Shown: positions 1 through 9,850, counted from the stretch's first letter. The stretch is 64,000 bases of DNA from an uncultured Dyadobacter sp. (GCF_946482605.1 NZ_CAMLSE010000008.1:124001-188000), one strand, 5' to 3'. Made by a program: numbers and translations. The notes: generated from the letters alone by a model not told the origin.

Positions 1-809
1 TTACACCCGACCACCTGGACCGGTACGGATACGATTTCCAGAATTATGTTGATTCCAAATTTAATATCATCCGGAACCAGCAAGCGGGCGACTACCTGAT
101 TTACTACAAAGAAAGTGAAGTGATTGCCAATGAACTGGGGAAGCGAAATCCGGCTGTTGCTCGGGTGGAAGTTTCATTGGAAAGCAAGCTGGAATACGGA
201 TCTTATCTGGAAAACGGAAAGCTGGTTTCCCATATCAATGGGCAGGATTTTGAAGAAGAATTTGGCCGATTGCCGATCAAAGGTCCTCATAATGCGATCA
301 ATGCCATGGCTGCGATTTCTGTCGCCCAGTTGCTGGGCGTCAGTGAGGCAAAGATCAGTGAAGGCCTCAGATCTTTCAGTAACGCTCCGCACAGGCTGGA
401 ACAAGTGGAAGTGATAGACGGCGTTACCTATATCAACGATTCGAAGGCGACCAATGTGGATTCTGTATTCTATGCGCTGGGTAGCTTCGACGATCCTGTG
501 ATTCTGATCGCCGGCGGGGTCGATAAAGGCAATGATTATTCTCAAATAGAAGACCTGGTGAGGAAGAAAGTGAAGGGGCTGATCGTTCTTGGAAAAAGCT
601 ACGAGAAACTTCAGGATTATTTTTCCGGCAAGGTTCCGCAGATTTACACCACCCAGGACATTCAGGACGCTGTCAACAAGGCAGGAGAATGGGGCGTGCC
701 CGGAGATGTCGTTTTGTTGTCACCCGCATGCGCGAGTTTTGACCTTTTTCAGAACTACGAAGATCGGGGTGACAAATTTAAAGCTGCGGTCAGAAATCTC
801 ATCCAATAA
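1..809 (+). CDS. murD: UDP-N-acetylmuramoyl-L-alanine:D-glutamate ligase, 5'-truncated by window edge
   Basis: MurD adds D-glutamate to UDP-MurNAc-L-Ala in the cytoplasm, the second amino-acid step of peptidoglycan precursor synthesis. The reading frame is open from the first bases (first whole codon at position 3), so the start lies upstream of the window. About 268 C-terminal residues are visible, beginning with the TPDHLDRY segment of the central ligase domain. Mur-ligase hallmarks are GPHNAINAMAA, APHRLE followed by YINDSKATN, and the C-terminal SPACASFD...RGDKF motif. The gene ends 28 bases before ftsW and belongs to the division/cell-wall operon. The motif set is specific for MurD within the Mur ligase family. 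Confidence 0.95.
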   Translation, partial: TPDHLDRYGYDFQNYVDSKFNIIRNQQAGDYLIYYKESEVIANELGKRNPAVARVEVSLESKLEYGSYLENGKLVSHINGQDFEEEFGRLPIKGPHNAINAMAAISVAQLLGVSEAKISEGLRSFSNAPHRLEQVEVIDGVTYINDSKATNVDSVFYALGSFDDPVILIAGGVDKGNDYSQIEDLVRKKVKGLIVLGKSYEKLQDYFSGKVPQIYTTQDIQDAVNKAGEWGVPGDVVLLSPACASFDLFQNYEDRGDKFKAAVRNLIQ

Positions 810-837
810 GTAATCCAATCAATAGCCGGTAAACGAT

Positions 838-1992
838 ATGGATTTCCTCCAGAAGACAAGGGAAGATACGCAGGCATGGTTCAGTAAAAACCTGAAAGGT
901 GACCCCTGGATATGGGGCATATGCATCATCATGCTCTTATGGAGTATCGTGGTGGTATATAGCGCCAGCGTGAAGGACGCTTACAGCCAGATGGACGGGA
1001 ACACGGAATACTATCTTTACAAGCATGCATTGCTGTGTGTATTGTCGCTGATGGTCATGTATTTTGTCCATCGCGTTCCATATATCAAGTTTGTGTATGT
1101 GACGAGGCTGGCCGTGTGGAGTTCTATTCTGCTGTTGATTTTTACGATGTTTTTCGGAACATCGGTGAACGACGCGGCCCGCTGGATCGAGATTCCGGTG
1201 ATCGGGCAGCGCTTCCAGCCTTCGGAATGGGCGAAGGTCGCGCTGGTTGCCCACCTTTCGCTGATCCTGGCGAGGCATATCAAGGGTGGCTGGAACACCC
1301 GCGAGCTGTTTATGGAACCGTTGGCGTTGGTGGGAGTGGTATGCGGGTTGATTTTTGTCAGTAATGTCTCCACCGCAGTCATGCTTGCCGGAATATGCTT
1401 CCTGTTGATGTTCGTAGGGAAAGTACCGCTGCATTATCTTGCATTTACGGCATTAGGACTTGTTTTCTTCGCAACCATTGCCATTTTACTTAATTCAACG
1501 CAACGATCAGGAACGGCACAAAGCAGGATCTCTACTTTTTTTGATAAGGACGTGGTCGTTTATCAGTCGCAGCAATCTTATATGGCCATGGCGCGCGGCG
1601 GACTTTATGGAGAAGGTGTTTCCAAAAGCCGGCAGCGACGCTTTCTTCCGGAGCCGCAGAAGGATTTCATTTTTGCGGTAGCAGTAGAAGAGTACGGCAC
1701 ATTGGGCGGAACCGCATTGATCGTTCTCTATCTTATACTTTTGTACCGGGGCCTGAAAGCCATTGAGGCAACCAAGAGGCCTTTCGGAGGATTGCTTTCT
1801 GCGGGGCTCACTTTCATTGTAGTAAGCCAGGCATTTTCGGCTATGGCGGTCACCGTGGGCCTGGTCCCCGTGACCGGACAGACGCTACCGTTTTTCAGCC
1901 AGGGAGGTACATCCCTGCTTTTTACCGGGATTGCAATGGGGATGATCCTCAGCGTCAGCCGGGGTGAAATTGTGGAGGAAAAGCGTATCTAA
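838..1992 (+). CDS. ftsW: FtsW, SEDS-family septal peptidoglycan glycosyltransferase
   Basis: A 384-residue polytopic membrane protein of the FtsW/RodA/SpoVE (SEDS) family. FtsW polymerises lipid II at the division septum together with a class B penicillin-binding protein. About ten hydrophobic segments are visible. A family-typical segment around residues 115-130 reads NDAARWIEI...QPSEWAKVA, and another near the C-terminus reads VTGQTLPFFSQGGTSL. It lies between murD and murG with only 2 bases before murG, so translation is probably coupled. RodA is the alternative, but the position between murD and murG in a cluster with ftsQAZ favours FtsW. Confidence 0.95.
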   Translation: MDFLQKTREDTQAWFSKNLKGDPWIWGICIIMLLWSIVVVYSASVKDAYSQMDGNTEYYLYKHALLCVLSLMVMYFVHRVPYIKFVYVTRLAVWSSILLLIFTMFFGTSVNDAARWIEIPVIGQRFQPSEWAKVALVAHLSLILARHIKGGWNTRELFMEPLALVGVVCGLIFVSNVSTAVMLAGICFLLMFVGKVPLHYLAFTALGLVFFATIAILLNSTQRSGTAQSRISTFFDKDVVVYQSQQSYMAMARGGLYGEGVSKSRQRRFLPEPQKDFIFAVAVEEYGTLGGTALIVLYLILLYRGLKAIEATKRPFGGLLSAGLTFIVVSQAFSAMAVTVGLVPVTGQTLPFFSQGGTSLLFTGIAMGMILSVSRGEIVEEKRI

Positions 1993-1994
1993 TC

Positions 1995-3092
1995 ATGGCA
2001 AAACGAGTTATCATAAGCGGAGGCGGCACAGGCGGTCATATTTATCCGGCCATCGCCATTGCCAATGCATTACAGCAGCGCGATCCGGAGATCCAAATCC
2101 TTTTTGTGGGAGCTTTGGATAAAATGGAGATGGAGAAGGTGCCCAGGGCCGGGTATGAAATCGTGGGGCTGCCTATTGCGGGGATCAAGAGAAGTCTTTC
2201 CATTGAAAACCTGGCGCTGCCCTTCAAGATGCTGAAGAGCCTTTTGAAAGCCAGGAAGGTGCTCAATGACTTCAAGCCCGACGTTGCTGTGGGAGTGGGA
2301 GGTTTTGCCAGCGGACCGCTGCTCATGATGGCGTCCATGGCAGGCATTCCGACATTGATACAGGAGCAGAATTCCTACGCGGGAATTACCAATAAGTTTC
2401 TAGCCAAAAAGGCCGCCAGAATATGTGTGGCCTACCCGGGTATGGAGGCTTTTTTTCCAAAAGAGAAGATAACGTTGCTGGGTAATCCGGTTCGGAGCGA
2501 TATTACCTATGTGCATCTGAAGCGTGCCGCTGCCCTTGAGCATTTCGGACTAAGTGATGCCCCCAAGACATTGTTTGTGATGGGAGGAAGCCTGGGTGCA
2601 CGGTCTATCAATGAAAGCATCGGCGCAGGACTTGAAAAGTTGGTACAAGCAGGATACCAGGTGCTTTGGCAGACGGGGAAAAACGACATCGACAAAGCCA
2701 GGGCAATGATAGAAACGGTTGGTGCCGATAAGGTAAGAGCATTTGATTTTATCTACACGATGGATCTCGCTTATGCGGTAGCGGATGTGGTGGTATCGCG
2801 TGCGGGCGCATTGTCCGTGTCCGAGCTTTGTCTGGCCGGTAAGCCTGCTATCCTCGTTCCCTTCCCCCATGCCTCGGAAGATCATCAAACCAAGAATGCG
2901 ATGAATCTGGTCGAGCGCAATGCTGCTATTATTGTACAAGATTCGGAAGCGCGCGAAAAGCTGGTGGATTGTGCATTGGATTTGCTTGAAATGGTACCAA
3001 GACAAAAGGAGTTGCAAGCCAATATCCAGAAACTGGCCCGACCGACAGCGGCAGATGATATTGCTGCGGAAGTTTTGAAATTGATTAAATAA
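1995..3092 (+). CDS. murG: MurG, undecaprenyldiphospho-muramoylpentapeptide N-acetylglucosaminyltransferase
   Basis: MurG transfers GlcNAc from UDP-GlcNAc to lipid I on the inner face of the membrane, giving lipid II, the substrate of FtsW encoded just upstream. The 365-residue protein has the GT-B fold signatures: GGGTGGH at residues 9-15, QEQNSYAGITN in the N-terminal domain, VMGGSLGA at the start of the C-terminal domain, and the donor-site segment SRAGALSVSEL...PFPHASEDHQ. Length is normal for the family. It starts 2 bases after the ftsW stop and is followed by murC. Confidence 0.97.
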   Translation: MAKRVIISGGGTGGHIYPAIAIANALQQRDPEIQILFVGALDKMEMEKVPRAGYEIVGLPIAGIKRSLSIENLALPFKMLKSLLKARKVLNDFKPDVAVGVGGFASGPLLMMASMAGIPTLIQEQNSYAGITNKFLAKKAARICVAYPGMEAFFPKEKITLLGNPVRSDITYVHLKRAAALEHFGLSDAPKTLFVMGGSLGARSINESIGAGLEKLVQAGYQVLWQTGKNDIDKARAMIETVGADKVRAFDFIYTMDLAYAVADVVVSRAGALSVSELCLAGKPAILVPFPHASEDHQTKNAMNLVERNAAIIVQDSEAREKLVDCALDLLEMVPRQKELQANIQKLARPTAADDIAAEVLKLIK

Positions 3093-3106
3093 CCTGAGAA
3101 TTGAAT

Positions 3107-4513
3107 ATGATGTCATCGTCTGTGACAAACTGGAAATATATCTACTTTGTAGGAATCGGCGGAATCGGAATGAGTGCATTGGCCCGATGGTTCAAGGCCA
3201 ATGGCTTTGAGGTGGCCGGTTATGACAAGACCATGACTACCCTCGTGGCTACCCTGATTGAAGAAGGTATCCCTGTGACGCTTGCAGATGAAGTAGCGTC
3301 TATTCCCGCGCCATTTGTTGCGGACCCTCAGCAAACGCTCGTGATTTATACACCTGCGGTCCCGGTACAGCACCAGCAAATGAATTATTTCCGGGATCAA
3401 AATTTTCTGATCCTGAAACGGTCGCAGGTGCTGGGTATTCTGACTCAAAACCTGCGGACGATCGGTGTGGCGGGAACGCACGGTAAAACCACGACATCTT
3501 CGCTTGTAGCGCACATACTCCGTTATGCACAGGTGAACAGTACCGCATTTTTGGGAGGCATTACACAAAATTATGGAACAAACCTGTTGCTGAACGAGCC
3601 TACCGACAAACTGGAAGAGGTATTTTGCGTGGTAGAAGCCGATGAGTTCGACAGGTCCTTTCTGACGCTGTTCCCGGAAATCGCTATTGTTACTTCTACG
3701 GATGCCGATCATCTCGACATTTACGGCAAGCATGAGGCCGTGCTCGAATCGTTCAGGGATTATGTGAGCCAGATCGATGAAAATGGCGCGTTGTTTATGA
3801 GGGAAGGGCTCGAATTGGCTTCCAGTACCAAGGCGAAAGTGTATACTTACGCATTGCATAGCGGACTTTATCATTCTGCCAATATCCGCATTGAAAATGC
3901 ACGTTTTGTTTTCGACCTGGTCTACCCGGGTGGTATCATCGAGGGCATTGCGATGAAAATTCCCGGATATCACAACATTGAAAATTCAATCGCAGCGAGC
4001 GCGGTCGCGTTGCATATAGGCGTCGCTCCCGGGGAAATCAGGGAAGCATTGGAAAGCTATGGAGGGGTAAAGCGACGTTTCGAATACCAGGTGGAAGAGG
4101 AAGGAAATGTATACATCGACGACTATGCCCATCACCCGACCGAAATCGAAGCATTCTTGTCGTCGGTCAGAGGGCTTTATCCCGGAAGACACATCACGGC
4201 GATCTTCCAGCCTCACCTTTTTACCCGCACACGCGATTTTGCGGATGGTTTTGCAGAAAGTTTGTCGCTCGCGGACCGGCTGTTGTTATTGGATATCTAC
4301 CCTGCGAGAGAGCTCCCGATTGAGGGGGTCAATTCCCTGATGTTATTGGAAAATGTGTCCATTCCGGACAAACAACTTGTTGCAAAAGAAGAAGTTTTGC
4401 AGGTTTTGAAAGAATTAAATACGGATATTGTGGTTACAATCGGGGCAGGAGATATCGATACTTTGGTGGCTCCGATCCGTCATTTGCTGCAAAATCCTGT
4501 TGCGAATAATTAG
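3107..4513 (+). CDS. murC: UDP-N-acetylmuramate:L-alanine ligase
   Basis: MurC adds L-alanine to UDP-MurNAc, the first amino acid of the stem peptide. The N-terminal Rossmann motif GIGGIGMSALA lies at about residues 17-27, and the ATP P-loop GTHGKTTTS begins near residue 123. The central domain contains EADEFDRSF and TDADHLDIY, and the C-terminal domain has DDYAHHPTEI. The frame extends to a TTG at 3101, but adjacent ATGs at 3107 and 3110 are more likely starts; 3107 is used here. In this operon the ligase order is murD, murC, with no murB or ddl in between. Confidence 0.95.
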   Translation: MMSSSVTNWKYIYFVGIGGIGMSALARWFKANGFEVAGYDKTMTTLVATLIEEGIPVTLADEVASIPAPFVADPQQTLVIYTPAVPVQHQQMNYFRDQNFLILKRSQVLGILTQNLRTIGVAGTHGKTTTSSLVAHILRYAQVNSTAFLGGITQNYGTNLLLNEPTDKLEEVFCVVEADEFDRSFLTLFPEIAIVTSTDADHLDIYGKHEAVLESFRDYVSQIDENGALFMREGLELASSTKAKVYTYALHSGLYHSANIRIENARFVFDLVYPGGIIEGIAMKIPGYHNIENSIAASAVALHIGVAPGEIREALESYGGVKRRFEYQVEEEGNVYIDDYAHHPTEIEAFLSSVRGLYPGRHITAIFQPHLFTRTRDFADGFAESLSLADRLLLLDIYPARELPIEGVNSLMLLENVSIPDKQLVAKEEVLQVLKELNTDIVVTIGAGDIDTLVAPIRHLLQNPVANN

Positions 4514-4538
4514 TCAAAGCATTTTTAATATTACTAAG

Positions 4539-5315
4539 ATGTTACGTAAATTTGACTATTCATGGCTTTTGTTGAAACGTAGTTTGTGGCTGATTCTGCC
4601 CATTGCATGTATTGCTATGGCGGAAAGCAAACTGGGTCAACAGCGTTGTACAAATCTCGTAATATCGATTCAGGGCGATTCAGGGACACGTTTTCTGAAT
4701 CAAATGGATGTACGAATGCTGCTGACGGAGAATGGTGGCGATCCGCTGATCGGGAGCAGGCTGAAAGATGTGGCCCTGAACGATCTGGAGAATCGCGTCA
4801 GACGGAATAAACTTATCAAGAAATGTCAGGTTTTTCGTGACCTTAGGGGAAATATAGTAGTGGAAGTGGAGCAGGAGAAGCCGTTGGCGCGCTGGATCAA
4901 TACTTCGGATAATGGGGAAATGCGGAACACATCGGGATACTATATCAACCACGAGGGCGTTTTTTTTCCTCTATCAGAAAGTTATTCAGCAAGAACGTTA
5001 CTGGTTTCCGGGCCGTATTTTAACGAACCCAAAAAGCTGAGGTCCGAAAAGGGCGCTCAGGTTTTGGAGTTATTGCGGTTTTTGAATACGGACCCTTTCT
5101 GGAAAGCGCAGGTAACGCTGCTTAATGCAGACAAGGACGGAGAAATATACCTGATGACATTACTGGGCGACCAGCGGATCGAGTTGGGGAGAGCAGAGGA
5201 TTTTCAGGCCAAATTCAAAAAACTCCACACTTTCTATAACAAGGTGTTGAGCAATGACTGGGGCAGATATAAGAGAATAAGTGTTAAGTTTCAAGATCAA
5301 ATAGTTTGTGAATAA
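4539..5315 (+). CDS. ftsQ: FtsQ/DivIB-type cell division protein
   Basis: A 258-residue bitopic protein: a short cytoplasmic N-terminus, one membrane segment at about residues 12-30 (LWLILPIACIAMA), then an extracytoplasmic domain. FtsQ scaffolds the divisome by linking early and late proteins. Sequence conservation is weak, and the call rests on topology, length and position between murC and ftsA. The segment NDLENRVRRNKLIKKCQVFRD followed by an EQEKPLARW-like strand fits the POTRA and beta domains of the family. The frame is open further upstream into murC, but the ATG at 4539, 25 bases after the murC stop, gives the expected N-terminus. Confidence 0.85.
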   Translation: MLRKFDYSWLLLKRSLWLILPIACIAMAESKLGQQRCTNLVISIQGDSGTRFLNQMDVRMLLTENGGDPLIGSRLKDVALNDLENRVRRNKLIKKCQVFRDLRGNIVVEVEQEKPLARWINTSDNGEMRNTSGYYINHEGVFFPLSESYSARTLLVSGPYFNEPKKLRSEKGAQVLELLRFLNTDPFWKAQVTLLNADKDGEIYLMTLLGDQRIELGRAEDFQAKFKKLHTFYNKVLSNDWGRYKRISVKFQDQIVCE

Positions 5316-5330
5316 TAATTCACCATCAGC

Positions 5331-6677
5331 ATGGCACACGACAAGATTGTAGTTGGGGTAGATATTGGCAGTACGAAAATCGCGGTGATCGCTGCGCAAG
5401 GTGCGGGAACCCGTAAGAGCAATATCGAGATTTTGGGCTTCAGCGAAGTCCCGGTGCCGGCAGGAGCAGTAGTGAATGGCTCGGTGGAAAATATCAAACA
5501 GGTAGGCAGTGCCATTAAGGAAGCACTTGCCGAAGCATCGTCACGTTCCGACCTCGATATCGGGGTTGTCAATGTAAGCTTCGGCGGGACGCATGTAAAG
5601 ATCAGTGCGCAGAGTGACGGAGTGATCCGGCCTTCGGCATCATCCGGAGAAGAAGTGACGCAGCGGGATGTAGATCAGTTGGTGGATGATATGTATCGTG
5701 CCAAAATCGAACCTAATTTCGATGTGCTGCACGTGCTGCCCATGGATTTCATTGTAGACAATTCAACAGGCGTACGGGAACCCGTAGGCAGGACGGGGAT
5801 TAAGCTGGGAGGAAACTTTCTGGTGATATCGGCTAACAACCAGTCGATCCTTCGTACCAAGAAAAGTCTTGCAGACGCGGATCAGGCTCTAAAATGTGAT
5901 AAGCTTGTTCTAGGCTCGCTGGCGACAAGCCTGGCGGTGCTTACCGACAACGAAATAAAGGCGGGAATCGCGATGGTGGATATCGGTGACCATACCACGG
6001 ATCTGATCATCTACCACGACCGCATTATCCGTCATATTGCGTCGTTTCCGATAGGCGGACGGCACATTACAGGTGACCTGGCGATCGGCTGTGGGATTCA
6101 GTTCGAAAATGCGGAGCAACTTAAGAAGGAGCATGGTGTGGCAGTCTCGGCCGACATCCCTCTCAATGTTGAAATCCTGATCAACTTTCTAGCAGGCAGA
6201 GCGCCGAAGCAGGTGCTCAAGAAGAATGTTGCGTTGATCATCGAAGAGCGTTTGAAGGAAATCGCCGCCATGGTGTGTGCCGAAATCATGAAATCGGGTT
6301 ATCTCGATAAACTGATCGGTGGAATTGTACTCACCGGAGGTTCTGCGAATATCGATGAAATCGAAGTGCTTTTTGAAAAGGTAACCGGTATGTCGGTGCG
6401 TGTGGGCTATCCGGAGAATCTGGAACGGACGGCCAAAGCGGACGCTGTAAGTAATTCGTCATTCAGCACTGCAATAGGTTTGGCATGGGTAGGATTGAAA
6501 TCGATTGATCCAAGGGTCAAATCCGTTTGCAAGCCGGCAACTGCATTTAATACGGGCAGTGTCGCCCAGAAGGAGCCGGTTAAAGAGGTCAAGGAGCAAC
6601 CCAAGCGCAATGGAACGTTTTGGGATAATATTAACAGCATTATTGGTAAGAAGGACGATAGCCTTGGAGACTATTGA
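5331..6677 (+). CDS. ftsA: FtsA, actin-like divisome membrane anchor
   Basis: FtsA is an actin-like ATPase that tethers FtsZ filaments to the membrane. The 448-residue protein begins with the phosphate-1 motif GVDIGSTKIA (residues 8-17), followed by the 1C region and the phosphate-2/adenosine motifs (MVDIGDHTTDL and GGIVLTGGSANI). The C-terminus contains NGTFWDNINSIIGKK, which can form the amphipathic membrane-targeting helix of the family. A linker rich in Lys, Glu and Pro precedes it. It sits 15 bases after ftsQ and 34 bases before ftsZ. Confidence 0.95.
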   Translation: MAHDKIVVGVDIGSTKIAVIAAQGAGTRKSNIEILGFSEVPVPAGAVVNGSVENIKQVGSAIKEALAEASSRSDLDIGVVNVSFGGTHVKISAQSDGVIRPSASSGEEVTQRDVDQLVDDMYRAKIEPNFDVLHVLPMDFIVDNSTGVREPVGRTGIKLGGNFLVISANNQSILRTKKSLADADQALKCDKLVLGSLATSLAVLTDNEIKAGIAMVDIGDHTTDLIIYHDRIIRHIASFPIGGRHITGDLAIGCGIQFENAEQLKKEHGVAVSADIPLNVEILINFLAGRAPKQVLKKNVALIIEERLKEIAAMVCAEIMKSGYLDKLIGGIVLTGGSANIDEIEVLFEKVTGMSVRVGYPENLERTAKADAVSNSSFSTAIGLAWVGLKSIDPRVKSVCKPATAFNTGSVAQKEPVKEVKEQPKRNGTFWDNINSIIGKKDDSLGDY

Positions 6678-6711
6678 TCTTGAATCACACTAACTCAACC
6701 CCGGAGAAAAT

Positions 6712-8148
6712 ATGAACAATAGCTTGTTGCACGCATTAGACCAGGACTATATAGTGAACGAAATCATCAAAGACCAGCCAAACGGAGAAGGCAACGGTGA
6801 GCCGGCTATCATCAAGGTGATCGGTGTCGGTGGTGGTGGCAGCAATGCTGTTAACTACATGTTTGAGAAAAAGATCAAGGACGTAGAGTTTGCGGTTTGT
6901 AATACAGATAGACAGGCACTCGCTAATAGTCCGGTCCCTGTCAAAATACAGCTTGGTGCTACGCTGACCCAGGGGCTGGGAGCCGGTACCGATGCAACGA
7001 AAGGAAAGGAAGCAGCCCTGGAGACGATCGAGGAGATCAAGGGCCTGTTGGGAGGATCGACACAAATGGTATTTATCACTGCCGGTATGGGTGGTGGAAC
7101 AGGAACAGGCGCTGCGCCCGTAATTGCTCAGCTTGCCAAAGAAATGGGTAAACTGACGGTCGCAGTCGTAACCGCACCTTACACGTGGGAAGGCCTTGAT
7201 AAAAAGGAACAGGCTCTTGAAGGGATAGAACAGCTGAAAGAATACAGTGATACCGTTCTGGTGGTGTTAAACGATAAGCTGGAAGAACTGTACGAGGACA
7301 TGACCCTGACGCAGGCATTTGCCGAAGCGGATGGTATCTTGCTGAATGCAGTAAAGAGTATTTCTGAGATCATTACCACAAACGGCAATATCAACACCGA
7401 CTTCAAGGATGTGGAGAAAGTGTTGAAAAGTGCGGGACAGTCGGTCATGGGCACCTCAGAATCCACAGGAGCAGATCGGGCGCAGAATGCCATTAAGGAA
7501 GCATTGGATTCTCCTCTTCTGAATGACCGTGATATCCGTGGCGCAAAGAGGATCCTGGTGACGCTCGCTACCAGCAAGAAGAAGGAGGCTACGATGCGGG
7601 AGCAGCGCGAAATCTGGCAATATGTGCTTTCGCAAGTAGGTGGCGAAGCCCGGATGTTCAAACTGGGTACCATTACCGACGATTCGCTGGGCGACAAGCT
7701 CCGGGTTACCGTCGTAGCGGCTGGTTTCGACAGCATCGAATCGCCGATCCCCGGTATTCAACTGAAAGGAGTGAAAGGGCAGCCTCAGCAGCCTCCTCTG
7801 GTCGTGGAAGAGCCGAAAGAAGAACTCGCTCCTGTTGAAGAAGAGGAATTGGTATTAACCGGTGAACTGGAAGAAAATACGCCAACCAGCTCGATCGACC
7901 TCGTTCTGGAAGATGAAAGAGTAGCACACGGCTTCGAGCCGATTAATATTTCGCTGACGGAAGTTGAGCCGACGAACGACTGGACGGACGAGGATGCCCT
8001 GAAAATGGAAATGATGATCAAGTCATTCCGCGACGGGCTTGTGAAATTCGCTGATCTGGAAGGGCCGGCATTTCGCCGGAGCAGGGTAGAGCTTTGGAAG
8101 CGGCCCGCCATTCCGGCACATGAAATGGAACAGCACTGGCTGAAATAG
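6712..8148 (+). CDS. ftsZ: FtsZ, tubulin-like cell division GTPase
   Basis: FtsZ polymerises with GTP into the Z ring. The 478-residue protein carries the nucleotide loop GVGGGGSNAV near residues 40-50 and the tubulin signature GGGTGTGAAP at about 127-136. The globular core ends near residue 345. A long acidic linker (many EE and EEE) follows, and then a tail containing PAFRRSRVEL and ending in HEMEQHWLK. The PAFRR stretch resembles the FtsA-binding tail peptide, but about 20 further residues follow it. It is the last gene of the operon and is closed by a strong terminator. Confidence 0.97.
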   Translation: MNNSLLHALDQDYIVNEIIKDQPNGEGNGEPAIIKVIGVGGGGSNAVNYMFEKKIKDVEFAVCNTDRQALANSPVPVKIQLGATLTQGLGAGTDATKGKEAALETIEEIKGLLGGSTQMVFITAGMGGGTGTGAAPVIAQLAKEMGKLTVAVVTAPYTWEGLDKKEQALEGIEQLKEYSDTVLVVLNDKLEELYEDMTLTQAFAEADGILLNAVKSISEIITTNGNINTDFKDVEKVLKSAGQSVMGTSESTGADRAQNAIKEALDSPLLNDRDIRGAKRILVTLATSKKKEATMREQREIWQYVLSQVGGEARMFKLGTITDDSLGDKLRVTVVAAGFDSIESPIPGIQLKGVKGQPQQPPLVVEEPKEELAPVEEEELVLTGELEENTPTSSIDLVLEDERVAHGFEPINISLTEVEPTNDWTDEDALKMEMMIKSFRDGLVKFADLEGPAFRRSRVELWKRPAIPAHEMEQHWLK

Positions 8149-8150
8149 CA

Positions 8151-8177
8151 AAAAGGGAGCGACGAGCTCCCTTTTTT
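8151..8177 (+). terminator. Rho-independent terminator after ftsZ
   Basis: A perfect 10-bp stem (AAAAGGGAGC / GCTCCCTTTT) with the 5-base loop GACGA ends in a T run. It begins two bases after the ftsZ stop codon and closes the murD-ftsZ operon. It also separates this operon from the convergent reductase gene. Confidence 0.9.
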
Positions 8178-8197
8178 AATGGCCTGTTTTGAATGTT

Positions 8198-8740
8198 CTA
8201 GAAGTGGATAATCTGTCCGGCCTGGATTTCCAGCAGCTCTTTATACAATGCATTAGATACAACATTCTCACTGTAATGTGAGCGGATCTGCCCAAGCTTG
8301 ACCCGAAGCGCCAAAGTGTTCATTCCCAGGTAGCTGAAAACATCGTTCAGATGACTCAATGCAATGGCAGCACCCTGCATGTTGGAAGAAAGCCCCACCA
8401 GAGCCGCTTTTTTATTGGAAAAGCTGTTGGGATAGGGGAGCCCATCAATAAATGCCTTCAAAACACCCGGATAGGAACCATTGTATTCCGGGACGATAAA
8501 AACGAATTTGTCAGTCTTTTCAAGCAGTGATTTGAGATTGTTGAATGCCTCGTTTTTCCCGGTATTTTCGTACAATGCGGAGACTGTGAAGTCGTGAGGG
8601 AGGTTCACAAGATCCAGAATGATGCTTGGTGTATGCAGTTGTTGCAGGATGGCCTGGTAATATTCGGCGATTTTTCTGGACATTGAATTGGGGCGGTTGG
8701 TCCCAACGATAATCACTATGGGTGATGCGGATGTAGTCAT
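8198..8740 (-). CDS. NAD(P)H-dependent FMN reductase family protein
   Basis: A 180-residue flavodoxin-fold protein. The N-terminal phosphate-binding loop GTNRPNSMSRKIAEYY (about residues 13-28) binds FMN. The central motif PEYNGSYPGVLKAFIDGL is typical of the NADPH-dependent FMN reductase / azoreductase (YieF, ArsH-like) family. It is expected to be a soluble flavin or quinone reductase using NAD(P)H. The substrate cannot be told from sequence. It is a single gene converging on ftsZ and diverging from accD. Confidence 0.85.
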   Translation of the reverse strand: MTTSASPIVIIVGTNRPNSMSRKIAEYYQAILQQLHTPSIILDLVNLPHDFTVSALYENTGKNEAFNNLKSLLEKTDKFVFIVPEYNGSYPGVLKAFIDGLPYPNSFSNKKAALVGLSSNMQGAAIALSHLNDVFSYLGMNTLALRVKLGQIRSHYSENVVSNALYKELLEIQAGQIIHF

Positions 8741-8907
8741 TTGAAAACCATGAATGAGCAGCGGGTGGAGCTGATCCGGTTGTTGTTAGTTGTCCTAGTA
8801 ACAAATAATGGATAAAATTGTTCGAATGAACCCGTTACGGCCAGCAAAACTAACAGTCAATCGCCCTTGATGCTAGAACGGTTTTCATGATACACAACAA
8901 TTATTGT

Positions 8908-8915
8908 TATATTTG
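8908..8915 (+). promoter_or_regulatory. Candidate -7 promoter element for accD
   Basis: TATATTTG matches the Bacteroidota -7 consensus TAnnTTTG and lies 77 bases before the accD ATG in the 250-base gap between divergent genes. A good TTTG -33 box at the usual distance is not apparent, so the assignment is tentative. Confidence 0.4.
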
Positions 8916-8992
8916 AGCCCGTTATTCATCGTGAAATTTCATTAATAGCCTTATTGTCAGGTTGTTATATGTAAATCAACCCACATAAAAAT

Positions 8993-9835
8993 ATGTCCTG
9001 GTTTATTCGGAAAGAAAAAGGTATCAATACACCGACAGAAATGAAGCGCGAAGCGCCGGACGGTTTATGGTATCAATGCCCTAATTGCAAAAAAATTACA
9101 CCGACCAGGGAACATAAGCAGAATGCTTTTACCTGTCCGCATTGTAACTACCATGAGAAGGTGGGTTCAGATGTATATTTCAACCTGCTTTTTGACGATA
9201 ATGAATTCATCGAGCTTGATGCTAACCTGATTTCAGGGGATCCATTGCATTTCGTGGACACGAAGGCATATCCGGACAGGATCAAGTCGACCATGAAGAA
9301 GACCGGGCTGAAAGATGCCGTACGCACAGGTCATGGCAAAATGAACGGGTTGGATATTGTCATTGCCTGTATGGATTTCAGCTTCATCGGTGGTTCAATG
9401 GGATCCGTGGTGGGAGAGAAGATAGCCCGCGCAATCTCATACTCGCTTGAAAAAAGGATCCCGTTCCTGATGATTTCAAAATCGGGAGGAGCGCGGATGA
9501 TGGAAGCCGGGTTCTCATTGATGCAAATGGCCAAAACGTCGGCGCGTCTGGCGCAATTATCGGAAGCTAAGGTGCCGTATATTTCGCTGCTGACTGATCC
9601 GACAACGGGCGGGGTAACAGCCTCTTACGCCATGTTAGGAGATTTCAATATTTCGGAACCCGAAGCGTTGATCGGATTCGCAGGACCTCGGGTTATTCGT
9701 GAGACGATTGGCAAAGACCTGCCGAAAGGGTTTCAAAGCGCGGAATTCGTATTGGAACATGGTTTCCTTGATTTTATAGTCGATAGGAAGGATTTGAAAG
9801 ATAAACTGACCAGCCTGCTTTCCATGCTGAAATAG
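8993..9835 (+). CDS. accD: Acetyl-CoA carboxylase carboxyltransferase beta subunit
   Basis: AccD with AccA transfers the carboxyl group from biotin carrier protein to acetyl-CoA, making malonyl-CoA for fatty-acid synthesis. The 280-residue protein has the AccD zinc ribbon with four cysteines at residues 29, 32, 48 and 51 (CPNC...CPHC). The crotonase-fold carboxyltransferase domain follows, with [12 protein letters not shown] and [18 protein letters not shown]. Length is normal. It is monocistronic, with its own probable promoter and a terminator immediately downstream; accA is not in the window. Confidence 0.97.
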   Translation: MSWFIRKEKGINTPTEMKREAPDGLWYQCPNCKKITPTREHKQNAFTCPHCNYHEKVGSDVYFNLLFDDNEFIELDANLISGDPLHFVDTKAYPDRIKSTMKKTGLKDAVRTGHGKMNGLDIVIACMDFSFIGGSMGSVVGEKIARAISYSLEKRIPFLMISKSGGARMMEAGFSLMQMAKTSARLAQLSEAKVPYISLLTDPTTGGVTASYAMLGDFNISEPEALIGFAGPRVIRETIGKDLPKGFQSAEFVLEHGFLDFIVDRKDLKDKLTSLLSMLK

Positions 9836-9850
9836 GATATCAGATATAGC

